DNA from: Spirochaetales bacterium
GTDB taxonomy: Bacteria; Spirochaetota; Spirochaetia; SZUA-6; DRHE01
Reading direction: 5' to 3'
Length of the DNA: 10,952 nucleotides
NCBI GenBank assembly: GCA_016935715.1
Contig: JAFGQJ010000208.1
Span: forward strand, 1 to 10,952
In this document: piece after piece, positions 1 to 4,348 of the stretch
Layout of the letters: each line of letters starts with the position of its first letter
Numbering within the stretch: the stretch's first letter is position 1
Notes under the pieces: generated by a model
What the model saw: only the letters and a program-made list of their open reading frames with translations
Told to the model about the DNA's origin: nothing
Database searches by the model: none
Translations under genes and position numbers: made by a program

Positions 1-339
1 CGGTTGAAGCAGGGAATCGAGCAGGGCATTGCCAATTCCATTCTCATCAAGGTCAACCAGATCGGAACGCTGACCGAAACCTACGAGGCGGTGGAGATGG
101 CCAAACGCGCCGGCTACACGGCGGTCGTCTCCCACAGGAGCGGAGAGACGGAGGACGCCTTCATCGCGGATCTGGTGGTGGCCCTGGAAACGGGCCAGAT
201 CAAGACCGGCTCCCTGTCCCGCTCCGACCGGCTGGCCAAGTACAACCAGCTGCTGCGCATCGAGGATAGCCTGGGCTCGATCGCCAGCTATCCCGGAAAG
301 GATGCCTTCTACTCGATCCGGGACTCCCACCGGGGCTGA
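1..339 (+). CDS. eno: Enolase, C-terminal part (5' end outside window)
   Basis: This is the C-terminal 112 residues of phosphopyruvate hydratase, which interconverts 2-phosphoglycerate and phosphoenolpyruvate in glycolysis in the cytoplasm. The reading frame is open from base 1 and ends at a TGA at 337-339. Family landmarks are plain: ILIKVNQIGTLTE carries the lysine that acts as catalytic base, SHRSGETED carries the conserved active-site histidine and arginine, and QIKTGSLSRSDR carries the second active-site lysine. The end (AKYNQLLRIEDSLG) is the normal enolase terminus, so the gene is intact as far as it can be seen; the start is outside the window. It converges on the acylphosphatase gene with 53 bp between them, and no T-tract terminator is evident there. 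Confidence 0.97.
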   Translation, partial: RLKQGIEQGIANSILIKVNQIGTLTETYEAVEMAKRAGYTAVVSHRSGETEDAFIADLVVALETGQIKTGSLSRSDRLAKYNQLLRIEDSLGSIASYPGKDAFYSIRDSHRG

Positions 340-392
340 ACGTACCGCATCTGAAAACCTGGAAACGTGCGCCGCCGACTGTCTTCCAGCAG

Positions 393-704
393 TCAGAAGT
401 CGATGCCGAAGGATCGATACACGCCCTGGAAGGGGGAGTAGTGGCTGTGGATGCGGCGGACGACTGCCCCCGGGGGGCCGTGATTCAGCCAGCGCTCCAG
501 CTGCCGCAGCTTTTCATCGGCACCTTCCGCCACCACCTCCACGGTCCCGTCCCAGAGATTTCGCACATAACCGTTCAGACCCAATCGCCGGGCCTGGTGG
601 AGCGTGGAGTAGCGGAAGCCGACGCCCTGCACCATTCCCTCGATCCGGCAGTGCAAGGTCTTCTTGAGGACGCTCCCGTTCTCCGGCTTCTTTCTCTCCG
701 GCAT
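393..704 (-). CDS. acyP: Acylphosphatase
   Basis: A small cytoplasmic enzyme that hydrolyses acyl phosphates such as carbamoyl phosphate and 1,3-bisphosphoglycerate. The diagnostic motif GMVQGVGFR is present, as is GYVRNLWDGTVEVVAEG. From the ATG at 704 (103 residues) the catalytic arginine is R31 and the catalytic asparagine N49, matching Arg23 and Asn41 of the well-studied muscle enzyme. The length is slightly above the usual 90-100 because of a basic N-terminal tail of about 15 residues. A TTG at 710 in the same frame is another possible start; neither has a good Shine-Dalgarno sequence. It lies 64 bp downstream of the response regulator on the same strand and may be co-transcribed with it. 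Function is inferred from family motifs only. Confidence 0.92.
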   Translation of the reverse strand: MPERKKPENGSVLKKTLHCRIEGMVQGVGFRYSTLHQARRLGLNGYVRNLWDGTVEVVAEGADEKLRQLERWLNHGPPGAVVRRIHSHYSPFQGVYRSFGIDF

Positions 705-724
705 AAACAACAGCCTGTTCCTGC

Positions 725-748
725 CGGCGGCGCGTACCGGTGCCGCCG
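725..748 (-). other. GC-rich inverted repeat between response regulator and acylphosphatase
   Basis: The arms at 725-733 and 740-748 pair over 9 bp around a 6-nt loop, with one G-T wobble on the plus strand. In the minus-strand transcript that pair becomes a C-A mismatch, leaving seven pairs plus one closing pair. It lies between the response regulator stop (775) and the acylphosphatase start (704). No T-run follows on either strand, so it is not a canonical intrinsic terminator; a processing site, an RNA-stability element or chance in GC-rich DNA are all possible. Confidence 0.35.
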
Positions 749-774
749 TGCCGGCGCGGAAGGCCGCCCGACCG

Positions 775-1137
775 TCACTGCTTGTCGGCCAGGGCGGTGG
801 AAACCATCCTCTCCAGCTCGGAATAATCGAAGGGTTTGTACAGCACGGGAAAGGGAATGGGAAACTCCGGTTTGAGGAAACCGCTGGTGATGATGACCCT
901 TTTGTCCGTGCAGTATTCCCTGAGGAAGCGTATCCAGTAGTCTCCCCCGAGGATATCCATTCTGTAATCGGACACGATCACGCCGACCGGGTTGTCCAGA
1001 AGCTGTTTGATCGCCCCCACCCCGTCGGAGGCTACCACCACCTGGTAGCCCTTGTTTATCAGGTAGTCCCTCAGGGTCAAACGGATCGAATCCTCATCCT
1101 CTACGATCAGAACATGGCTCTGTTCAGTCTGTTCCAT
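775..1137 (-). CDS. Single-domain response regulator (CheY-like receiver)
   Basis: A 120-residue cytoplasmic receiver-only protein that would accept a phosphoryl group from a histidine kinase. The acidic pair is E13-D14 (VLIVEDED), the likely phosphoacceptor is D57 (VIVSDYRMD), the switch Ser/Thr is in VIITSG, and the invariant lysine is in the YKPFD motif. There is no output domain, so it must act by protein contact or in a phosphorelay; no kinase is visible here. I chose the ATG at 1137 because an AAGGGAAGG ribosome binding site lies just upstream. The frame stays open to 1221, but the extra 28 residues (codons 1138-1221) resemble no receiver N-terminus and would cover the promoter region. 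It sits divergently from the DUF434 gene and upstream of acylphosphatase. The process it controls cannot be read from the sequence. Confidence 0.9.
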   Translation of the reverse strand: MEQTEQSHVLIVEDEDSIRLTLRDYLINKGYQVVVASDGVGAIKQLLDNPVGVIVSDYRMDILGGDYWIRFLREYCTDKRVIITSGFLKPEFPIPFPVLYKPFDYSELERMVSTALADKQ

Positions 1138-1149
1138 GCCGCCTTCCCT

Positions 1150-1196
1150 TTTACTCTTGTTGTTGCTACCATATATCAACTTCAACGCCAGGTCAA
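1150..1196. promoter_or_regulatory. Candidate overlapping divergent promoters
   Basis: The 65-bp gap between the response regulator and the DUF434 gene is AT-richer than its surroundings. On the minus strand, TTGACC (1196-1191) and TATATG (1175-1170) are 15 bp apart. On the plus strand, TTTACT (1150-1155) and TATATC (1172-1177) are 16 bp apart. The two -10 boxes share one TATATA core, so the promoters would interfere with each other. This is read by eye against the sigma-70 consensus; the spacings are slightly short. Confidence 0.4.
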
Positions 1197-1202
1197 CGGC
1201 AG

Positions 1203-1880
1203 ATGAGTTTCCGGGAAGCACTAGAAGAGTACCGCTATCTGAAAGACCGCAGATACCCGGACAAGGCCGCTCTCAAACTGGTCAGCGACCATCATCGGCT
1301 CGGCTCCGTCGCGCGCAACTGCCTGTTCCGGGCGGTCTTCCCCTCCGCCGACTGTCAAAGCCGCAGGTCCAAGCTGGCGCCTGCCGGGGAAGTGGCGGGG
1401 CAGATGGTAGGGGTAGACTGGTACAATGTTCTCATCACGGTGGAGAGCTATTTGAAGGGCTTTCCCGTTTTCCTGTCCGACGACGGCCTGATGCGCGACG
1501 CCTCCGGCATTCACGGCAGCTATAAACCCGGAAAGGTGACCGAGAAGGGCATCAGCGAGATTCTCTCGGCCCTCGGCTCCCTGAAGCCTTCGGGGATCGA
1601 AATCTTCCTGGATTCTCCGATTTCCCGCTCCGGAGAAATGGCACAGCAGCTGCGGGTGCGGCTGTCGGGCAATGCTTCCTTACCCTGCCGGGTTGCGGTA
1701 TCTCCGTCGGCGGATTACCCCCTGAAATCCTTCGACGGCATCGTGGCGACCTCTGATTCGAGCATCATCGACAGGCAGCAGGTGCGCCGGATTTTCGATC
1801 TGGCGCGCTTCGTCTTGGAGAGCAGCTTTCAGGCCCGGATCAGCACTGTGGAGACGCTCGCTGCGGTTGCCGGGCTCTGA
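1203..1880 (+). CDS. DUF434 / DUF5616 domain protein
   Basis: A 225-residue soluble protein of unknown function. The N-terminal part (about residues 1-60: FREALEEYRYLKDRRYPDKAALKLVSDHHRLGSVARN) matches the DUF434 family as I know it. The rest (DWYNVLITVESYLKG, FLSDDGLMRDASGIHGSY, FLDSPISRSGEMA, VATSDSSIIDR) matches the C-terminal DUF5616 portion usually found with it. The conserved Asp, Ser and Arg residues of that half (DDG, SRSG, TSDSSIID) suggest a nucleotide- or metal-binding fold, but that is inference. There is no signal peptide or membrane segment. The start is the ATG at 1203; the upstream AGG is weak and about 11 nt away. It is transcribed away from the response regulator and ends 5 bp from the stop codon of recX, which faces it. 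Confidence 0.87.
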   Translation: MSFREALEEYRYLKDRRYPDKAALKLVSDHHRLGSVARNCLFRAVFPSADCQSRRSKLAPAGEVAGQMVGVDWYNVLITVESYLKGFPVFLSDDGLMRDASGIHGSYKPGKVTEKGISEILSALGSLKPSGIEIFLDSPISRSGEMAQQLRVRLSGNASLPCRVAVSPSADYPLKSFDGIVATSDSSIIDRQQVRRIFDLARFVLESSFQARISTVETLAAVAGL

Positions 1881-1889
1881 GCAACTCAG
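1877..1889. other. Small dyad spanning two facing stop codons
   Basis: A perfect 5-bp inverted repeat with a 3-nt loop lies at the junction of two convergent genes. One arm holds the TGA of the DUF434 gene (1878-1880) and the other holds the recX stop (1886-1888 read on the minus strand). It could act as a weak bidirectional hairpin. There is no T-tract, so it is not called a terminator. Confidence 0.3.
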
Positions 1890-2560
1890 GGCTCCCGAAG
1901 CTCTTCCATCACACCTCGAATCAGGGGATAGGAGAAACCCCGGGTTGCAAGCTTGCGCATGAGCCTGTCCGGATCGCATTCCCCCGTCCGTTTGAGCCTG
2001 GCGAGGGCCCTGCGCGCGTGTTCCAGCTCCACCTCGGGTGTCAGAAGATCCTCCACCGCCTCTTCGGCCACTTCCCGGCGGATGCCCTTTCGCATCAGAC
2101 CGGAGAGCAGCAGCGCCCTTCCCTCCGGACGCCGCTCCGTGCGGGCCTGCAGCCAGCTTTCGGCAAAACGGCGGTCGTCCAGATACTCCTTGTCACAGAG
2201 AAAAGTGAGGATCTCCTCGACGATCCGGGCATCGAATCCCCGCTTGAGCAGCTTGAGCCGCAGGGAACAGGTCGAATGCGGTGCCCGGGCCAGCAGACCG
2301 AGGGCTTTGTCCCGGGCCTGACGCCTCATCGCGCCTTCTCTCAGGGCTTGGACAACGGGTGGAGAAAGCCGCAGGCCGGGGGCAAGCTCGAAAACCGGTA
2401 GTCCCTGATCCCGCAGATCCTCTTCGGAGACAAAAAAACAGGAACCGTCGGAGAGGCGGAGCTTGATTCGCTCCCCGGCGGTTCCTGCTCGTTCAGCTTC
2501 TACCAGGCTCAGACTATCGCTTGGAGAACTGGAATCTTCTTCTTGCACCCCTCTGTCCAT
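1886..2560 (-). CDS. recX: Regulatory protein RecX
   Basis: RecX family protein that binds RecA filaments and modulates RecA activity in recombination and the SOS response. The helical repeats typical of the family are visible: ARDKALGLLARAPHSTCSLRLKLLKRGFDARIVEEILTFL, then CDKEYLDDRRFAESWLQARTERRPEGRALLLSGLMRKGI with the family-typical DDRRFAE, then a third repeat up to GVMEELREP. At 224 residues it is longer than many RecX proteins because of an N-terminal extension (about residues 30-75, IKLRLSDGSCFFVSEEDL) that is common in non-enteric members. The ATG at 2560 makes it overlap the end of rpsI by 47 nt in another frame. A GTG at 2548 is an alternative; neither has a strong ribosome binding site. 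Overlap and strand imply co-transcription and perhaps translational coupling with rpsI. No recA is in the window. Confidence 0.93.
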   Translation of the reverse strand: MDRGVQEEDSSSPSDSLSLVEAERAGTAGERIKLRLSDGSCFFVSEEDLRDQGLPVFELAPGLRLSPPVVQALREGAMRRQARDKALGLLARAPHSTCSLRLKLLKRGFDARIVEEILTFLCDKEYLDDRRFAESWLQARTERRPEGRALLLSGLMRKGIRREVAEEAVEDLLTPEVELEHARRALARLKRTGECDPDRLMRKLATRGFSYPLIRGVMEELREP

Positions 2561-2906
2561 ACTTCTTGCGCTCGACCATGCGGTTGTCCCGGGTGAGGAA
2601 CCCGTTGGACCTCAGGGCCGGCCGGTTGCTCGCGTCATAGGCCGCCAGTGCCCGTGCTATTCCGTGCTTGCAGGCATCGGACTGGCCGGCCGGTCCTCCG
2701 CCGGAAACGGTAACCAGCAGATCGAAGCGGGAAACGTTGTCCGTGACCTCCAGCGGTTTTCTCATGCTCTGTGCCATGAGCTCCGTCGGAAAATATTCCT
2801 CCGGTGTCTTTCCATTTACAGTGATTTTGCCGTTGCCTTCCCGGAGGAAAACCCGTGCAATGGCGGTCTTTCTTCGTCCCGTGCCGTAGGCTAAATTTTC
2901 AACCAA
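2514..2906 (-). CDS. rpsI: 30S ribosomal protein S9
   Basis: A 130-residue S9 of normal bacterial length. It has the N-terminal YGTGRRKTAIARV block, the central GGGPAGQSDACKHGIARAL block and the basic tail ending in FSKR. That C-terminal tail reaches the ribosomal P site and contacts the anticodon stem-loop of P-site tRNA. The start codon is TTG at 2906. It is favoured because a TAGGAG sequence lies 6 nt upstream and family similarity begins immediately after it. The TAG of that Shine-Dalgarno sequence is also the stop codon of rplM, leaving a 9-nt gap, so translation of the two is probably coupled. It is followed by overlapping recX. Confidence 0.97.
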   Translation of the reverse strand: MVENLAYGTGRRKTAIARVFLREGNGKITVNGKTPEEYFPTELMAQSMRKPLEVTDNVSRFDLLVTVSGGGPAGQSDACKHGIARALAAYDASNRPALRSNGFLTRDNRMVERKKYGQRGARRRFQFSKR

Positions 2907-2915
2907 TCTCCACTC

Positions 2916-3344
2916 CTAGAATTCCAGCTTTTCCGGCTTCTGAGCCTCGTGAGGGTGCTCCGCGCCGGCGTAGACCTTTACGTTCTTGAAGATCTTTCGC
3001 CCCATTTTGCCCTTCGGCAGCATCCCCTTGATCGCATGCTCCAGGGCAAAGGTCGGTTTCGTCTTCATCAACTTACCGAGCAGCTCCGTCTTCAATCCAC
3101 CGGGGTAGCCGGAATGACGGTGATACACCTTCTGCTCCAGCTTCTTTCCCGTGATCTTTACCTTCTCTGCGTTCACAACGACCACATAATCCCCCGTCTC
3201 CATGTGAGGCGAGTAGATCGGCTTGTGTTTCCCCCTCAAGACTGCAGCGATCCTGCTGGCCAGCCGGCCCAGTGTCTGACCCTCCGCGTCGACGAGCCAC
3301 CACTTTCGCTCCACGTCCTTCGGTTTCACGAATATCGTTTTCAT
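2916..3344 (-). CDS. rplM: 50S ribosomal protein L13
   Basis: A 142-residue L13, the usual length, an early-assembling protein of the large subunit. Recognisable blocks are WWLVDAEGQTLGRLASRIAAVLRGKHKPIYSP, GDYVVVVNAEKVKITGKK, YHRHSGYPGGLK and HAIKGMLPKGKMGRKIFKNVKVYAGAEHPHEAQKP. The ATG at 3344 is preceded by GAGGAT at a spacing of about 8 nt. rplM-rpsI is a near-universal bacterial pair. The protein resembles Treponema L13 in the HSGYPGGLK and KNVKxYAGxxHPHE regions (recalled, not aligned). A 9-bp inverted repeat sits in the leader immediately ahead of the ribosome binding site. Confidence 0.97.
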   Translation of the reverse strand: MKTIFVKPKDVERKWWLVDAEGQTLGRLASRIAAVLRGKHKPIYSPHMETGDYVVVVNAEKVKITGKKLEQKVYHRHSGYPGGLKTELLGKLMKTKPTFALEHAIKGMLPKGKMGRKIFKNVKVYAGAEHPHEAQKPEKLEF

Positions 3345-3359
3345 CGTTATTTATCCTCG

Positions 3360-3385
3360 AGTATTGCCGGGCAAGGGGCAATACT
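3360..3385 (-). promoter_or_regulatory. Inverted repeat in the rplM leader
   Basis: Perfect 9-bp arms at 3360-3368 and 3377-3385 are separated by 8 nt. On the minus strand the repeat ends only about 4 nt before the GAGGAT ribosome binding site of rplM. There is no T-run, so it is not a normal terminator. If it is transcribed, it could be a leader hairpin affecting translation of L13 and S9. If the promoter at 3381-3409 is used, one arm overlaps the -10 box and the repeat would act as a DNA operator instead. The symmetry is seen directly; the role is inferred. Confidence 0.5.
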
Positions 3386-3409
3386 TGCACAGTTCAGGAA
3401 CTTTGTCAA
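3381..3409 (-). promoter_or_regulatory. Candidate promoter for rplM-rpsI-recX
   Basis: A perfect -35 box, TTGACA, lies at 3409-3404 on the minus strand, overlapping the stop codon of the upstream small membrane protein gene. The hexamer 17 bp downstream is AAGTAT (3386-3381), a weak -10 match at 3 of 6 positions. Start of transcription would be near 3374, about 30 nt before the rplM start. Read-through from the upstream gene remains possible. Confidence 0.4.
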
Positions 3410-3651
3410 TCCTGGTCCTGCTTGTCTTTCTCCTCCTCTTCTTCCTCTTCTTCTTTCTTGCTCTCGATCTTGTCCTTGATATCCGCCACCCCGACGAAGA
3501 AGGAGATCAGGCCGATGAACACGGCGATCAGGGGTACACCCCCTTTGAGGAACTGGATCACGTCCGACCACCAGTTCAACGACCAGGAGAAAGGCAGCAC
3601 CGAGTAGACAGCGAACAGCATGAGCAGAATCCCGATCAACAGCGCGATCAT
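3406..3651 (-). CDS. Small two-helix membrane protein with acidic tail
   Basis: An 81-residue protein I cannot name. Two hydrophobic segments (about residues 2-22 and 38-56) are separated by a short loop with three tryptophans and LKGG. A charged cytoplasmic-type segment (DIKDKIESKK) follows, then eight glutamates in a row (67-74) and a Lys/Asp/Gln end. A helical hairpin with both ends on the cytoplasmic side is the simplest topology. The start is well supported: GGGAGG lies 5 nt before the ATG at 3651. It is upstream of rplM on the same strand, 61 bp away. I recall small proteins of this kind, unnamed, in other spirochaetes and at this place in Treponema; that is memory, not a search. The poly-Glu stretch is a GAA/GAG triplet run that could vary in length. 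Confidence 0.78.
   Translation of the reverse strand: MIALLIGILLMLFAVYSVLPFSWSLNWWSDVIQFLKGGVPLIAVFIGLISFFVGVADIKDKIESKKEEEEEEEEKDKQDQD
3430..3453 (-). repeat. GAA/GAG triplet tract (poly-glutamate)
   Basis: Eight consecutive glutamate codons, a mix of GAA and GAG on the minus strand, form a short imperfect triplet repeat in the tail of the small membrane protein. The whole region is a purine/pyrimidine-asymmetric tract. Because the codons alternate it is less prone to slippage than a pure repeat. Confidence 0.8.
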
Positions 3652-3672
3652 TGAAACCTCCCGCAGATAAAG

Positions 3673-3710
3673 CTAATACAGAAAGATAATAAATTGTCAG
3701 ATTCTGTCAA
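3673..3710 (-). promoter_or_regulatory. Candidate promoters for the small membrane protein gene
   Basis: Two overlapping sigma-70-like elements face the small membrane protein gene. The first has a perfect TTGACA (3710-3705) and TATCTT (3688-3683) with a 16-bp spacer. The second has CTGACA (3700-3695) and TATTAG (3678-3673), also 16 bp apart. The region is clearly AT-richer than the surrounding genes, and both lie at a suitable distance from the ATG at 3651. The first is the better match. Confidence 0.55.
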
Positions 3711-3714
3711 GGCT

Positions 3715-3769
3715 CCGGGATGAATAAAAAAGCGCCGCGAAAAGCCATCCCGGGCTTGAAGCAAGCCGG
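3715..3769 (+). promoter_or_regulatory. Two overlapping inverted repeats upstream of ferredoxin
   Basis: One inverted repeat has perfect 8-bp arms at 3715-3722 and 3746-3753 around a 23-nt AT-rich loop. The second has 6-bp arms at 3753-3758 and 3762-3767, extended by two more pairs (3750-3751 with 3768-3769) past one bulged G. They share bases 3750-3753, so in RNA only one could form at a time. No clear plus-strand promoter was found, so it is not known whether they are transcribed. A regulatory role for the ferredoxin gene is inference. Confidence 0.4.
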
Positions 3770-3819
3770 AGTTTGTATTACTCTTGCCCCGTACAACACC
3801 ATCATTCAAGGAGTTGCCA

Positions 3820-4005
3820 ATGAAGGTTCGAATTGACGCAGATCTGTGCACGGGATGCGGACTGTGCTCCGATAGTGTTCCCGACGTCTTCAAAATGGGC
3901 GACGATATCGCCGAGGTGATCGTCGCCGACGTACCCGCCAATCTCGAAAGCGCCGTGAAGGAAGCCGCCGACGACTGCCCGGCGGAGGCCATCATCGTCG
4001 AATAG
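3820..4005 (+). CDS. [4Fe-4S] ferredoxin, single cluster
   Basis: A 61-residue soluble electron carrier. Cysteines C10, C13 and C16 (CTGCGLC) and C53 followed by proline (DDCP) are the four ligands of one [4Fe-4S] cluster. The protein closely resembles the Thermotoga maritima ferredoxin as I remember it (same KVRxDAD start and PDVF segment). The two extra cysteines that form a disulfide there are V20 and A45 here. The ATG at 3820 is chosen because AAGGAG lies 7 nt upstream; the frame is open 36 bp further up, but without a ribosome binding site. Likely partners are oxidoreductases such as pyruvate:ferredoxin oxidoreductase, hydrogenase or Rnf, none of which is in the window. It is a single-gene unit, closed by a terminator about 30 bp downstream. 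Confidence 0.95.
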   Translation: MKVRIDADLCTGCGLCSDSVPDVFKMGDDIAEVIVADVPANLESAVKEAADDCPAEAIIVE

Positions 4006-4036
4006 CTCGAGCCGAGTATAAGAAGACGGGATCAGG

Positions 4037-4067
4037 CCCGGCTTGCCTCTGCGCAGCCGGGTTTTTT
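4037..4067 (+). terminator. Rho-independent terminator of the ferredoxin gene
   Basis: A perfect 7-bp GC-rich stem has arms at 4037-4043 and 4055-4061 and an 11-nt loop. Six T residues (4062-4067) follow directly. Position 30 bp after the ferredoxin stop codon fits well. It is the clearest intrinsic terminator in the window. Confidence 0.9.
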
Positions 4068-4199
4068 ACGTTCCTGCCGGCTGCGGAGCGCCGCACGGGC
4101 GCACCGCGGCAGGGGCGGGCCATCTCGTCTTGACAGCGGGCATGTTTTTTAGTTCTTTTACAGTATCAGGAGACTGTTCCAGGAATCTGGAAATATTCG
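4068..4199. other. Spacer between terminator and tRNA
   Basis: No gene is visible here. The first part is GC-rich and self-complementary: 7-bp arms at 4073-4079 and 4107-4113 enclose a small 5-bp hairpin at 4082-4095. A perfect TTGACA occurs at 4130-4135, which could be the -35 box of the tRNA promoter. The hexamer 17 bp further on (TTCTTT) is a poor -10 box, so the promoter is not firmly placed. Confidence 0.4.
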
Positions 4200-4273
4200 G
4201 GGCCCATAGCTCAGTTGGTTAGAGCGGCGGACTCATAATCCGTTGGTCCGGGGTTCAAGTCCCTGTGGGCCCA
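4200..4273 (+). tRNA. tRNA with anticodon CAU, probably tRNA-Ile2
   Basis: The full cloverleaf can be folded by hand. The 7-bp acceptor stem is 4200-4206 with 4266-4272 and the discriminator base is A4273. The D stem is 4209-4212 with 4222-4225. The anticodon stem is 4227-4231 with 4239-4243 and its loop CTCATAA carries CAU at 4234-4236. The T stem is 4249-4253 with 4261-4265, loop TTCAAGT. No CCA is encoded. CAU can be elongator Met, initiator Met or Ile2 (C34 converted to lysidine by TilS, reading AUA). G1-C72 pairing excludes a typical initiator. C4-G69 and C5-G68 are the pairs I recall as TilS determinants in E. coli, and the body resembles E. coli tRNA-Ile2. I favour Ile2 over elongator Met, at about two to one. 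Confidence 0.93.
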
Positions 4274-4328
4274 ATCTCTTCCAGTTCGTCTCGCCGCTGC
4301 AGAGCTCTTCGTCACCGCTCATACTTAC

Positions 4329-4341
4329 ATCTCCCGGAGAT
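4329..4341 (+). promoter_or_regulatory. Palindrome over the ribosome binding site of the DOMON-b561 gene
   Basis: Six-base arms ATCTCC and GGAGAT flank a single central C. The right arm contains the GGAG ribosome binding site used by the ATG at 4349. A 1-nt loop cannot form a hairpin without opening inner pairs, so a protein-binding dyad is as likely as an RNA structure. It may be chance. Confidence 0.35.
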
Positions 4342-4348
4342 CTGATAT

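Noticed and set aside
340..392. Possible terminator between enolase and acylphosphatase
   Set aside because: Only a 5-bp stem with an 8-nt loop and no T-run; too weak to call.
664..1206. 180-codon plus-strand frame opposite the response regulator
   Set aside because: No domain; the receiver domain on the minus strand has all conserved residues and a ribosome binding site.
1138..1221. N-terminal extension of the response regulator from 1221
   Set aside because: The 28 extra residues are not receiver-like, they cover the AT-rich promoter region and overlap the DUF434 start, and the ATG at 1137 has a good ribosome binding site.
4130..4158. tRNA promoter
   Set aside because: TTGACA is perfect, but the hexamer at 17 bp spacing (TTCTTT) is a poor -10 box, so no promoter is called as a separate feature.
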